From CBDFGN01 sp965247065 (lineage in GTDB: Bacteria > Bacteroidota > Bacteroidia > Cytophagales > Cyclobacteriaceae): a stretch of 64,000 nucleotides of DNA. The notes beneath the pieces are model-generated. The model was not told the origin of the DNA, ran no database searches, and saw only the letters and a list, made by a program, of their open reading frames with translations. The stretch's first letter is position 1, and the number at the start of each line of letters is the position of its first letter. The position numbers and the translations under genes are program-made. Below are positions 53,778-61,710 of this stretch, one piece after another. Where the stretch lies: the NCBI GenBank assembly GCA_965247065.1, contig CBDFGN010000006.1, positions 2,418,001 through 2,482,000 of the forward strand. The letters run 5' to 3'.

Positions 53778-54257
53778 TTAGAAATTTCTATATTCATTCG
53801 ACGTCATAATTCCGTAATAAACCACCTCGGGAGTTACATCCGGATTTTTTTCGATCTCAGTGGTTAGAAACCATTGCTCAAACTCGTTGGGATCACGGTT
53901 GAAGAACTTGCGATAGGTATCAATGACAAACTGATCTATGTTATTCCGCATCTGGACTTCATTGGGAATAGTGGCATCAGGACGCCGGAGAATATTCCTG
54001 ATTATCAGGTCCTCAATGGTCTTGCTATCGCCAAACGAATCGTAAGCCAGTGACAGAGCGCTGAGTTCGTCCGAGGTAATGCTTTTGCCAATTAGATCCG
54101 AATACGCAATGGATATGAACTCAATGTTGGTCTTGATATTGGGCTTTTCAATTCCCTCCTGCTTGATGGTCACATCCTCCAATCCGAAGATCACATTACC
54201 CTGATCGTCGCAAGAAGTAATAAGCCAGGACATTAATAGGATTATGAGACGTTTCAT
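53778..54257 (-). CDS. lipoprotein of the DUF1501 cluster
   Basis: A 159-residue lipoprotein; the signal peptide MKRLIILLMSWLITSC ends in a lipobox at Cys16. The mature part is helical, and its end, IDQFVIDTYRKFFNRDPNEF, resembles the DUF4214-like N/DP motif seen in the next gene. No function known. It lies 9 nt after the upstream lipoprotein gene. An IS1595 element begins exactly at its 3' end, its stop codon lying in the target duplication. Confidence 0.78.
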   Translation of the reverse strand: MKRLIILLMSWLITSCDDQGNVIFGLEDVTIKQEGIEKPNIKTNIEFISIAYSDLIGKSITSDELSALSLAYDSFGDSKTIEDLIIRNILRRPDATIPNEVQMRNNIDQFVIDTYRKFFNRDPNEFEQWFLTTEIEKNPDVTPEVVYYGIMTSNEYRNF

Positions 54258-54266
54258 TTCAACAAT

Positions 54267-55163
54267 TTAAATACCGATATATTCATCAGACATCAGCAAC
54301 TGAATCTGCAGATCTACGTAATTTCGGCTATTGAGGTACTCCAGGACAAAATCAGTCATTTCCTCGGAAGTAGGTTCCCGAAATAAGAATCGATTAAACA
54401 GGTATCGGACCTGACCTTCGAAGTAGTCGCTGGAGCTGACAAATATATCCAGGAAATCGGTTTTGGAATCTCCCAGATTAAAGAACAGAATGGCCTCAAA
54501 CCCCTCGACCATCCTTTTGGAGTTCTCAAGTTCATTGTCCTCAACCTGTTCATCCGCCGTTGGATAACGGAACAGCAGATTCTGAAATACCGACACGACA
54601 AAGTTTTCCGTGCCCATGTTAATTTCGTCATATAAAAGATTATCCAGGCACCGGCGATGCATCTCAATTACATCGATCTGATTGGTTTTCAGTGCGCTGG
54701 GAATCTGTTGAAGCCTCTCTAAGCGTTCCAATTCATAGAGCAGGATCTGCCTGAATTGCTCTCCCGGATCCCGATCCAGTTGATCGTGAATGATATAAAT
54801 ATATCGGACAACGTCCAGCGTATCGGCGCCATTAAGCAGGTCGACCCGAGCGAGCTCGTAGAGCCTATCGAAATATTCGGGTTTACCGAAAACGTCTTGC
54901 AGAAATTCACTGCGGCTGGCTTGGGATAGCTCTTGAGTCTGGCTCAGAACTAAAAGGGCCTGTTGATATTCGGACTGAACCGGCTTCCGGCCTAACACCG
55001 AAATGTAAACCCTATTAACGTAATTCTCCTTGATGAGGGTGGATATGGTCGGATCCGGAGGTGCTTCATTGCCCGGAATAATCAAATCCTCCTTGTTATA
55101 AAAACAGGAATTGATGACCACAGCCAGGATTGCCAGAGACAAGGATTTGCCAACCTCTTTCAT
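54267..55163 (-). CDS. lipoprotein with DUF4214-like helical repeats
   Basis: A 298-residue lipoprotein; Cys21 in VVINSC is the probable lipid site. Helical mature protein, with YVNRVYISVLGRKPVQSEYQ near 48 resembling DUF4214 (linker-like helical) domains, and two more similar helices, VFQNLLFRYPTADEQ near 192 and YLFNRFLFREPTSEEMTDFV near 253. So it may hold three repeats of the same unit, each with an R/E-P-T/V-x-E turn. No enzyme motif is visible. It is the first gene of the minus-strand cluster, with a shared upstream region of about 300 bp to 55465. Confidence 0.8.
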   Translation of the reverse strand: MKEVGKSLSLAILAVVINSCFYNKEDLIIPGNEAPPDPTISTLIKENYVNRVYISVLGRKPVQSEYQQALLVLSQTQELSQASRSEFLQDVFGKPEYFDRLYELARVDLLNGADTLDVVRYIYIIHDQLDRDPGEQFRQILLYELERLERLQQIPSALKTNQIDVIEMHRRCLDNLLYDEINMGTENFVVSVFQNLLFRYPTADEQVEDNELENSKRMVEGFEAILFFNLGDSKTDFLDIFVSSSDYFEGQVRYLFNRFLFREPTSEEMTDFVLEYLNSRNYVDLQIQLLMSDEYIGI

Positions 55164-55464
55164 CAGATCTTAGTCAAAATCTTCAGCGGATGTTAAGAAC
55201 CAACCACATATTCGACAATAATATCACGTTAAGGTTTAAAGTTGCTTACATTTTACGACAACAGACCCAGTAAAGCCCCCTAAATAAGTTCTGTTTTTTC
55301 TTTAAGGCCAAACGGTGATCGTACGTCTTCGGGCGTCGAAATGTTCGTTAGTGTACATCAGAATATTGTTGTTAAACAATAAAGCCCTGATAAACAAATC
55401 ATTACAAAATTGGCACAGCGATTGGCATTCTCTTTACGGTCAAAAACTTTAAATAAAGATAAAT
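55164..55464. other. divergent intergenic region
   Basis: About 300 bp between two divergent genes, AT-rich, with no reading frame I can support. It should contain the promoters of the DUF1501 cluster (minus) and of the small exported protein (plus). The only signal noticed is the sigma-54-like element listed separately. TTGTTGTTAAACAATAA near 55370-55386 includes a weak inverted repeat (TTGTT/AACAA) of unknown meaning. Confidence 0.5.
55410..55427 (+). promoter_or_regulatory. candidate sigma-54 promoter
   Basis: TTGGCACAGCGATTGGCA reads as TGGCAC-N5-TTG plus G instead of the C expected in the consensus TGGCAC-N5-TTGC(A/T). It lies about 38 bp before the start of the small exported protein, a suitable distance. 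One key base differs, and no enhancer-binding site was identified, so it is only a candidate. Confidence 0.35.
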
Positions 55465-55860
55465 ATGAACATTATGGCAAAGATGAGCCCCAAGATGCTA
55501 TTACTGGTGGCAGCGATTGCGTTATTGATGACCGGAGTGGCTTCAGGAACTTTATCGGGGAAAAACGACACTCAAGTAAAAAGGATTAATGCAGTAAATC
55601 AGGCCTCACGATCCTGGTTCGAAACATTGTCCTGGGAAGAACGGGAGGCAGTACTTTATCCCCTGGAGCCTGATGTGGGATCTGGGTCCTGTCAAAAAGA
55701 ATTGGTCATTAGAGTTTTTAACCTGGACTCTGATTTGCTAGCTGAGTTTGTTGCCTATAAGGATAGTCCGATCAAGGACAAGGCCCTTCGTGCCCTTATG
55801 TACCGCAGCGATTACCTGATGTCCCTGGACAACGAGATGTACTTTGTGCTATTTGAATAA
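55465..55860 (+). CDS. small exported protein of unknown function
   Basis: A 131-residue protein with a hydrophobic N-terminal signal (LLLVAAIALLMTGVASGTLS, about 12-31). The mature part, about 100 residues, is helical and acidic (ASRSWFETLSWEEREAVLYP, SDLLAEFVAYKDSPIKDKAL) and has one Cys. I do not recognise a family. It has its own promoter region upstream and no operon neighbour; a tRNA-Leu gene follows after about 260 bp. Confidence 0.65.
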   Translation: MNIMAKMSPKMLLLVAAIALLMTGVASGTLSGKNDTQVKRINAVNQASRSWFETLSWEEREAVLYPLEPDVGSGSCQKELVIRVFNLDSDLLAEFVAYKDSPIKDKALRALMYRSDYLMSLDNEMYFVLFE

Positions 55861-56119
55861 ATACAAGCGCCACTTGATTATATAGGACCAGGGGATAACT
55901 GAAACTGTTGGACTCCTCCAATTTTGGCTTTAGCAGTTGAGTTTTTGCCATTCGGCATATCCCCTTTTCTTTGGGACGTCCAGGGCGGATCCAACCTTTT
56001 GTAAATTTGAGGGAATGTGATAACATTGCATTTGAATGCCAAACTGGCTATGAACTATTCCTCACCCAATTTCGAGGGGTAGAGTTTCATAGACAATGCT
56101 AGTTGAGGAGAACGGAGAT

Positions 56120-56201
56120 GCCGAAGTGGCGGAATTGGTAGACGCGCACGACTCAAAATCGTGTTCCTTCGGGAGTGTGGGTTCGATTCCCACCTTCGGT
56201 A
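56120..56201 (+). tRNA. tRNA-Leu (anticodon CAA)
   Basis: The sequence folds as a class II tRNA. The acceptor GCCGAAG pairs with CTTCGGT (first pair G-U), the D region is GGCGGAATTGGTAGACGCGC, the anticodon stem CACGA/TCGTG holds the loop CTCAAAA with anticodon CAA, then a long variable arm, and a T arm GTGGG-GTTCGATT-CCCAC. CCA is not encoded (ACT follows). It reads UUG codons. Confidence 0.95.
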
Positions 56202-56372
56202 CTCAATAGACCCCGTAAGTAATTGACTTACAGTGCAGCTCCAAAACTAGAAATGTAGAATTTTTAACCTGAAAATTGGGTTTGAATATTAACGCGAACG
56301 CGGAGAGTCTCCCGATTCCGGGCCGAATTTTTTACCCTTAATGGAGTCAGTCTGCTGAGAGTGGGGATTACT

Positions 56373-57134
56373 TTATCGTTTTATAAATATAAAACGGCCT
56401 CTGTTGGAAATGCGCCTGCTCTCTCTATCAAATTTAGACACCCAGTCCTTGATGCAAGGAGAATCAATTATGCTATAACCCCTAAATGCATTACTATCTT
56501 CAAACCGGTAATTGGCGTTGTAAATAACCAAAAGGCCGGCAGGTTTTAAGAGTCGGTCAAGCATATCAACAATTGAATCAAACCTCTCGAATGGAAATAA
56601 TAGGCTTATGTCGTCAATTGATTCTGCTTCGGGCCATTTACATAAAACAGATAAGGTAAAAATAATATCAAACGGTTTATTGTTCAATAAATCATTCAGA
56701 TTTGAAGAGTAGATTATATTTGGATTGGTATTCTCCATTTTTGCAATACGTATCGGTAACGGATTAATATCATAGCCCCAAATTTCCGATTGTGGAAAAA
56801 AGTTGCTAACAGCATTGCATTCGTGACCGATTGAACATCCATAGGATAATATTCTGAGATGATTTTCGAGACAGTTTTTTCGTACTTCATTAAAAAGGTC
56901 CCGGTATCTGTTTTTTTTGGTCGTGCCTTCAATCTGAATGAGGGCTCCCGGGGTAATCTTATATCTCTTTTCAAGAAATGCACCAATTAGAGGTCTTACC
57001 GGGAGGGAAAACGATTTCAGGTGCTTCAAACCATTTAGGAAATGGTATAACAATTTGAATATGAACAACGAAATGAAGTAGTTGAATTTTTTCCGGATCG
57101 TATCCCAAGCCATTTCAAAAAATCTTTTTCTCAA
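56373..57134 (-). CDS. class I SAM-dependent methyltransferase
   Basis: A 253-residue protein. Residues about 90-200 form a Rossmann methyltransferase domain: LRILSYGCSIGHECNAVSNF is motif I with GCSIG, EIWGYDINPLPIRIAK follows, then FDIIFTLSVLCKWPE (post I) and LLKPAGLLVIYNANYRF. The N-terminal 60 residues are basic with a hydrophobic stretch. CheR-like spacing is possible but I cannot name the substrate. The start is TTG at 57134 or ATG at 57113; homologues would be needed to choose. It stands alone between the tRNA and a decayed region, with AT content higher than the genes around, so possibly acquired. Confidence 0.75.
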   Translation of the reverse strand: MRKRFFEMAWDTIRKKFNYFISLFIFKLLYHFLNGLKHLKSFSLPVRPLIGAFLEKRYKITPGALIQIEGTTKKNRYRDLFNEVRKNCLENHLRILSYGCSIGHECNAVSNFFPQSEIWGYDINPLPIRIAKMENTNPNIIYSSNLNDLLNNKPFDIIFTLSVLCKWPEAESIDDISLLFPFERFDSIVDMLDRLLKPAGLLVIYNANYRFEDSNAFRGYSIIDSPCIKDWVSKFDRESRRISNRGRFIFIKR

Positions 57135-57148
57135 AATCCATTATTCGT

Positions 57149-57408
57149 ATGGCAAACCATTGTTTGGAATGTGGCACTCCTTTTGAACTTTACAAGATAG
57201 ACTTTTTAAGCAACTCCAAACGGCACCTTCTACCCTGGGTAAAGACCCTTCTGCTCAGAGCCGTCAAGGAGAGATTTGGGTTACAACTCACCTGGCCTCC
57301 AAAGTACACCGTCAGGGCCGTAATGATCCTCAACATGGGCATAGACCCTACCTTTGTAGTGCATGCAAATATGGTCAGCTGATCATTATTAAGGAAGCAT
57401 ACGTCTAA
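57149..57408 (+). pseudogene. possible remnant of a small zinc-ribbon protein
   Basis: Two overlapping frames may be halves of one short gene. The first starts at an ATG with MANHCLECGTPF (a CxxC pair, as at the start of small Bacteroidota zinc-ribbon proteins). The second, in another frame, is open from 57187 and ends at 57408 with RPYLCSACKYGQ, a second CxxC pair. Together they would give a four-Cys zinc ribbon of about 85 residues after one frame change. The evidence is only the pairing of motifs; it may be chance. Confidence 0.25.
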
Positions 57409-57555
57409 TAGGTTCACCAAAACTGCCACAAGCAGGCTGAACCCTAAATTACAGATGATAAAAAACGTCTTCAAATCAGAATGCTGGATAGGTTCGCCCA
57501 AAACAAGAAAACCTCCGAAAAGAGCAAGCCATGGTAGTGATAAATGGATGCAGCG

Positions 57556-57738
57556 CTAATTCTGCCATTCCACGAGCTCAAGATCAGCAAAGTCGTCGAA
57601 TCCCTTCAGCATTCTCGGGCCAAGGGACTTGAAGGCGACGTCCTTTCCCATAACAAAGTGACCTTCTAGACAGCTTACGGTATCTCCTGGATGCTGAATT
57701 CCCTGATTATCCCACGGCACAAAAAGTATTGGTCATTA
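57556..57738 (-). pseudogene. gene fragment, C-terminal end of an unidentified protein
   Basis: A minus-strand frame without a start, open for about 60 codons after an in-frame TGA, ending at TAG 57558-57556. It reads PILFVPWDNQGIQHPGDTVS, then EGHFVMGKDVAFKSLGPR, and FDDFADLELVEWQN, a coherent, protein-like passage. No family is recognised. With the next fragment it suggests the tail ends of larger, deleted genes. Confidence 0.4.
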
Positions 57739-57828
57739 TCCCAAGCCAATTAGCAAGCCAACCAGATGGCCATGATAAATTCTTATCCTGGGGCAGGTAG
57801 GCTGACTTTGGCATTCTGCGCACTCTCC

Positions 57829-58115
57829 TTATACTTGACAAAGCTCTCCTCCTTTGAGGCTCTCACCTTCGATCACTTCAGAATCACCGCTAATAAGTCC
57901 TGTAAAAATAGGTTTAGAACAACTGGTATGGATCCGGGTATGCTCCTCCCCGTTTACGTAGATGATGATTTCAGTAGACAAAGTTCCTTTCTCATCCATA
58001 CCGGTAAAAGAGACGTGGTCGCCCGGCTGGACAATGCCGGCGAAGACAAAAAAATCGATTTGGTTATCAAAACATGGAAAAAGAACAACTGCAGAACGAA
58101 GAGAAAATCCTCCTC
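57829..58115 (-). pseudogene. fragment of a secreted-protein C-terminal domain
   Basis: A minus-strand frame lacking a start codon; it ends at TAA 57831-57829. Reading toward the stop it gives FFVFAGIVQPGDHVSFTGMD, IIIYVNGEEHTRIHTSCSKP and ISGDSEVIEGESLKGGELC, the pattern of a domain (VNG..HTSCS..P...GL.SGD) that I know from large secreted proteins. Only the last 95 codons or so remain. It is a truncated relic in a region without intact genes. Confidence 0.5.
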
Positions 58116-58194
58116 AATCTTCCCAACTTTCCCAACCCTCCTCAACAACTTCAACTTCTCCAACTCCCGATCATCAGGATAACCCTCTATAATT

Positions 58195-58317
58195 ATGCTG
58201 TGGATCGATAGAATGGAACTTGTCTCGCTATTGCTTTTTCTAATCGCAGGTGACAACCTGTCTCTGGTGCTTTATGTGCTGCCAATTGTAAGTGGTATTG
58301 TGGCGATCCTCAAATAG
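58195..58317 (+). CDS. possible 40-residue hydrophobic peptide
   Basis: An ATG-initiated frame of 40 codons, ending TAG: MLWIDRMELVSLLLFLIAGD then a second hydrophobic stretch LSLVLYVLPIVSGIVAIL. It could be a small membrane protein with two short segments. No clear ribosome site, no homologue recognised, and it sits among gene fragments; random occurrence is quite possible. Confidence 0.2.
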   Translation: MLWIDRMELVSLLLFLIAGDNLSLVLYVLPIVSGIVAILK

Positions 58318-58424
58318 CCGAATTTAGACAGCCTAAGGGATAGAGAGATGAGGGGGTATACAGCCTGCAGATAAACTGCCCTTCTTTGTGACTATCAGTC
58401 GGGCCAGGCAGAGTCTTTATTTTG

Positions 58425-59307
58425 TCACTCATCTTTCCTATACCGCTCGAACCATCTCAAAATATAGTCCACCTTCTGAATCAGATAGCTGGGAGTGGTA
58501 GCAATGGCGTGGGATGCTTTCGGCATTCTGACCATCGCTGTTTCAATCCCTCGCAGTTTTAGAGCTTGATAATATTGCTCAGCCTCGGAAATGGGAGTGC
58601 GGTAATCGGATTCACCACATAAGAGCATGGTCGGTGTTTCCACCTGCCCACCAGGCTCAGCGGAGATCTATCCATGTAGGCCATCAGGTTTTCCCATGGA
58701 TAGCCTCCAAACCAATACTTATAGTAATAATTATAGTTATCCGTCGTTAGAGAGAAACTATACCAGTTGATAATCGGTTTGGCTACAACCGCGGCTTTGA
58801 ATCGATTGGTTTTACCCACAGTCCAGGCAGCAAGCACTCCTCCGCCGCTGCCACCGGTGACAAACAGCTTCGACTCATCGATGTATCCCTTTGCAATCAC
58901 AGCGTCCACGCCGGCCATCAGGTCATCGTAATCATGACCCGGATAGGCGTGATGGATCAGGTTGCCAAATTCCTCACCATAGCTGGTACTACCTCTTGGG
59001 TTGACATGCGCTGGCCATCGGGAGACCATCGAGGCTGAGAATCGTTTCGGGGACCGTCGGTGATAGGTTGCTGATCATTTCCATCAGTGGTGACCATCCG
59101 TAGGTTGGAGCGGCCTTTATCTTTCTCAATATCATTAAAGTTATAGATATAGACGATGGATTGGCCATCCGGCGAAATTTGAGGGTCGGAGGCAAACTTC
59201 AGCGCGAAAACATCCTCCAATCTAAAAGGTTGGCGCTCCTGGGCTTGTACCCTTGGAAAGAGACAGATTATCTCAACCGCAAGAATAGGCACCAACAGGT
59301 ATCTCAT
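58425..59307 (-). pseudogene. S9-family peptidase with large internal deletion and frameshifts
   Basis: Remains of a prolyl oligopeptidase-type enzyme (family S9, normally about 650-700 residues). From 59307 come a signal peptide and the start of the beta-propeller (FRLEDVFALKFASDPQISPD up to PRWSPDGQR). About 400 residues are then missing; at about 59010 the sequence jumps in another frame to NPRGSTSYGEEFGN and the catalytic Ser motif FVTGGSGGGVLAAW. A second frame change near 58645 leads to TPTMLLCGESDYRTP (Asp) and PKASHAIATTP (His), ending at 58425. Non-functional as it stands. Confidence 0.9.
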
Positions 59308-59411
59308 TTAGCTTCGATAATGGCAGATTGGCAGAAAGACCATCCAAATTAGAGAATTCTAGCCATTCATGGAAGCTTACCACATTTCTGCACATGCTTA
59401 GATGTACGCTT

Positions 59412-60167
59412 TTAGAATAAACTTCCCTGCTGTGAGTCCAATTCCGGGTATACCTTTTTCTCAAGGATCTCCGGCAAATTGCCAGTATATTCTTTGCCCC
59501 TTAACCGAGGAACAGTATAGGCTGTGAGTTCCTCGTCATCAAATGGCTTTATCAGGTCCTTGATCTCCTGGGGATCAATTCCCTCACCGATCCAGCTGAT
59601 TTCGCTTTCACGAGGTAAAATAACGGGCATTCGAGGTCCCTCGAGCTTAGGGTTGTTGTGGATTTCGGCTAACAGGGGATTGCCATCGGTGGTAATTATG
59701 GAAAAGGTCCTGCGATCCATGCCTTCTGATCGTCTCCACTTGGACCATATCCCAGCCAGCGCGAACGGATTGTGTTCCTTAAGGCCAACAAAGTACGGAT
59801 AGGTCCTGCCATTATGATGATGGTGTTCAAAAAAACCGTTTACCAATACCAGACATCGATTGTCCATAATACTGTCCTTAAAGGCCGGCTTCTCAAATAC
59901 GGTCTCGCCCTTCGCATTTAAGGTTTGATTACTGATTCTGGCCGCCTCTGAGGGATCCTTGACCCACCAGGGTACCAACCCCCAGCTAAAGAACTGTATC
60001 TTTTCTGGCTCCTGGGCCGTAATCACCGGAATATTAGGGTGGTCATATCCGTTGGCATGATAATGCCTGGGATAGTCTTTGTTATGACCCAGAACCGGGT
60101 CAAGGTGAGCCTTAAATCGTTTTTCAAGTATCTCGGGATCATAGTATATCGAAATATCGTAGCACAT
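59412..60167 (-). CDS. SOS response-associated peptidase (HMCES/YedK family)
   Basis: YedK/HMCES proteins form a thiazolidine cross-link with abasic sites in single-stranded DNA through Cys2. Here the product starts MCYDISIYY, so the catalytic Cys follows the initiator Met. Further motifs: FSWGLVPWWVKDP near 75, NAKGETVFEKPAFKD near 104, RCLVLVNGFFEHHHH near 124 (Glu present) and RMPVILPRESEISWI near 195. At 251 residues the length is normal. Single gene, divergent from the Hsp20-like gene. Confidence 0.95.
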   Translation of the reverse strand: MCYDISIYYDPEILEKRFKAHLDPVLGHNKDYPRHYHANGYDHPNIPVITAQEPEKIQFFSWGLVPWWVKDPSEAARISNQTLNAKGETVFEKPAFKDSIMDNRCLVLVNGFFEHHHHNGRTYPYFVGLKEHNPFALAGIWSKWRRSEGMDRRTFSIITTDGNPLLAEIHNNPKLEGPRMPVILPRESEISWIGEGIDPQEIKDLIKPFDDEELTAYTVPRLRGKEYTGNLPEILEKKVYPELDSQQGSLF

Positions 60168-60351
60168 ACAAGCGAGAATTTATGAAAGATAAAACGCCCA
60201 GGCCGGTATTGACCCAAATCAACTACAGAAATGACAGTCATCATAGTGGATTATTAGACAAATTGACACTCTTGAAAATAGAATCTTGTAATAATGGCGC
60301 TGCAACCAGACTGGTATGAGATTTGCATCATCAGGGGTGAAAGGAGAGGTT

Positions 60352-60738
60352 ATGAATCTACTGGAAAATAGAAAACTGCTGAAAAAGAAGGCCAGGGCTT
60401 GGGAGGTGCTGAATACGGCCAATGGTGGAGTGGTCACCGGAAGGGAAAGGGTCATTCAGGCCGAGAAAGGTTACCGGATAAAGGTTACCGTGCCAACCGT
60501 TCCAGAAGACCATTTTCGCGTAACCCTTGATTACCAGGAGCTAATAATCTCGGTTCTTCGACATCCTGTAACCCATCCCAGCGTGAACGCGTTCATATAT
60601 CACAAAACTTTTCGGCTTCCAAACATAGTTGACGTGGATAACATAGAGGCGGTCTATGATCACGGGCAGCTCATGGTTTTTCTCCCCTACCTGGAAGTCA
60701 GAAAGAACCTCAGGCGCGATATTGATATCAAACATTAG
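60352..60738 (+). CDS. Hsp20/alpha-crystallin-like protein
   Basis: A 128-residue protein with a small heat-shock-like beta-sandwich. From the ATG at 60352 (MNLLENRKLLKKKARAWEVL; a longer frame begins 12 codons earlier) a basic N-terminus precedes GYRIKVTVPTVPEDHFRVTL, TFRLPNIVDVDNIEAVYDHG and QLMVFLPYLEVRKNLRRDID. The pattern, with a 'L-P' strand and 'GxLxVxLP' near the end, fits Hsp20, though the usual IxI tail is not evident. A chaperone role is inferred. Single gene preceding a tRNA-Leu. Confidence 0.75.
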   Translation: MNLLENRKLLKKKARAWEVLNTANGGVVTGRERVIQAEKGYRIKVTVPTVPEDHFRVTLDYQELIISVLRHPVTHPSVNAFIYHKTFRLPNIVDVDNIEAVYDHGQLMVFLPYLEVRKNLRRDIDIKH

Positions 60739-60827
60739 GCCAGTTCCGGGATTGGATTGAGAGGTTGTGGTTCGAAAAAATTATCTGAACCTTTTTGTTA
60801 AATTTGCTCTTTCCATCAGCCTTGTCA

Positions 60828-60911
60828 GCCCAGGTGGTGAAATTGGTAGACACGCACGTTTCAGGGGCGTGTGGCAGCGATGCCGTGTCGGTTCGAGTCC
60901 GACCCTGGGCA
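60828..60911 (+). tRNA. tRNA-Leu (anticodon CAG)
   Basis: Class II tRNA. The acceptor GCCCAGG pairs perfectly with CCTGGGC, discriminator A at 60911. D region GGTGAAATTGGTAGACACGC, anticodon stem CACGT/GCGTG with loop TTCAGGG, anticodon CAG, a long variable arm, and the T arm GTCGG-GTTCGAGT-CCGAC-like. CCA is not encoded. It reads CUG. Confidence 0.95.
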
Positions 60912-61136
60912 CTCGACAATATTAGGATCTAACTCCCTCGATTATCGAATTCGCAATTCGATTTTTCTGCTAAAATTTCCCAATCCTTTAGACCCTCTTG
61001 CAATTAATGCAACCAAACCATGTCGTTCAGCCTTCACCGAGAACCTTTTGTGAAAATTTGCCAGTTTTCATCCTTGCGTAAGGATTTTCAGTTTTGTGGG
61101 GGGAACAGTTATGGGTAGGTTTTGTGATAAACAACC

Positions 61137-61661
61137 ATGAAGATCATGAAAAAGTCAGCAGTAATTTATCTGGTTATCCTTTATTCATTGTCCCAATTCA
61201 GTTGCGACAATTGTAACGCCCAAGCCAACGGAAAAACGGTTTTTGTGACCTTGCTTAATGGTGCGAAAATTATTGGTAAGGTCCATTCAACTACGGATTC
61301 GACTTTAACCGTTACTAATGCCGGTAAACCTCGCACAATCAGGAGCCAGGACATCCGAAACATCAAGACGCCTAGAAAGGGATGGACAATATTTGGAGTG
61401 ATTTATGGAGGTTTGGTCGGTTTATCTGTGGGTGCTTCAACTGACGAATATTATCCATTTGAAATCAATGAATCCGGGGCAATTGCCGGAACCTTCATTG
61501 GCGCCGGCGTTGGAGGGTTAATTGGTCACAACCTAGGGAAGAAGAAGCATGAAGTGTATGGCGTTCCCGAAACGTACAAAACGATTAAGGACCTTTATCT
61601 GAGACCTCACGAGCAAGTAAGAACCGGTTCAAATGATGTGTCTGAAATTGCCAACCGATAA
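61137..61661 (+). CDS. exported glycine-zipper protein with Sm-like N-terminal domain
   Basis: A 174-residue protein with a signal sequence (VIYLVILYSLSQFSC, perhaps lipidated at Cys23). Residues about 30-80 (VFVTLLNGAKIIGKVHSTTD, STLTVTNAGKPRTIRSQDI) form a small beta-barrel pattern as in Sm-like or SH3-type domains. Then comes a hydrophobic glycine-zipper (GVIYGGLVGLSVGAS and AGTFIGAGVGGLIGHNLG, about 87-140), likely to be membrane-inserted. The function is unknown. Stands alone, with 225 bp upstream after the tRNA. Confidence 0.75.
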   Translation: MKIMKKSAVIYLVILYSLSQFSCDNCNAQANGKTVFVTLLNGAKIIGKVHSTTDSTLTVTNAGKPRTIRSQDIRNIKTPRKGWTIFGVIYGGLVGLSVGASTDEYYPFEINESGAIAGTFIGAGVGGLIGHNLGKKKHEVYGVPETYKTIKDLYLRPHEQVRTGSNDVSEIANR

Positions 61662-61710
61662 ACCAGTACTACTAAGAACAGCGTCTAGTAGGTGGGAATA
61701 ATGCTTTTGC

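Noticed and set aside
57190..57501. 103-codon minus-strand frame with a hydrophobic stretch
   Set aside because: It lies in the decayed region, has no recognisable motif, and competes with the CxxC-bearing plus-strand frames.
57954..58256. Minus-strand 100-codon frame
   Set aside because: The overlapping frame with the VNG/HTSCS/SGD pattern is clearly the protein-like one, so this is a shadow.
56120..59307. Integrated element with tRNA-Leu as attachment site
   Set aside because: No integrase gene and no repeat of the tRNA 3' end were found in the following 3 kb.
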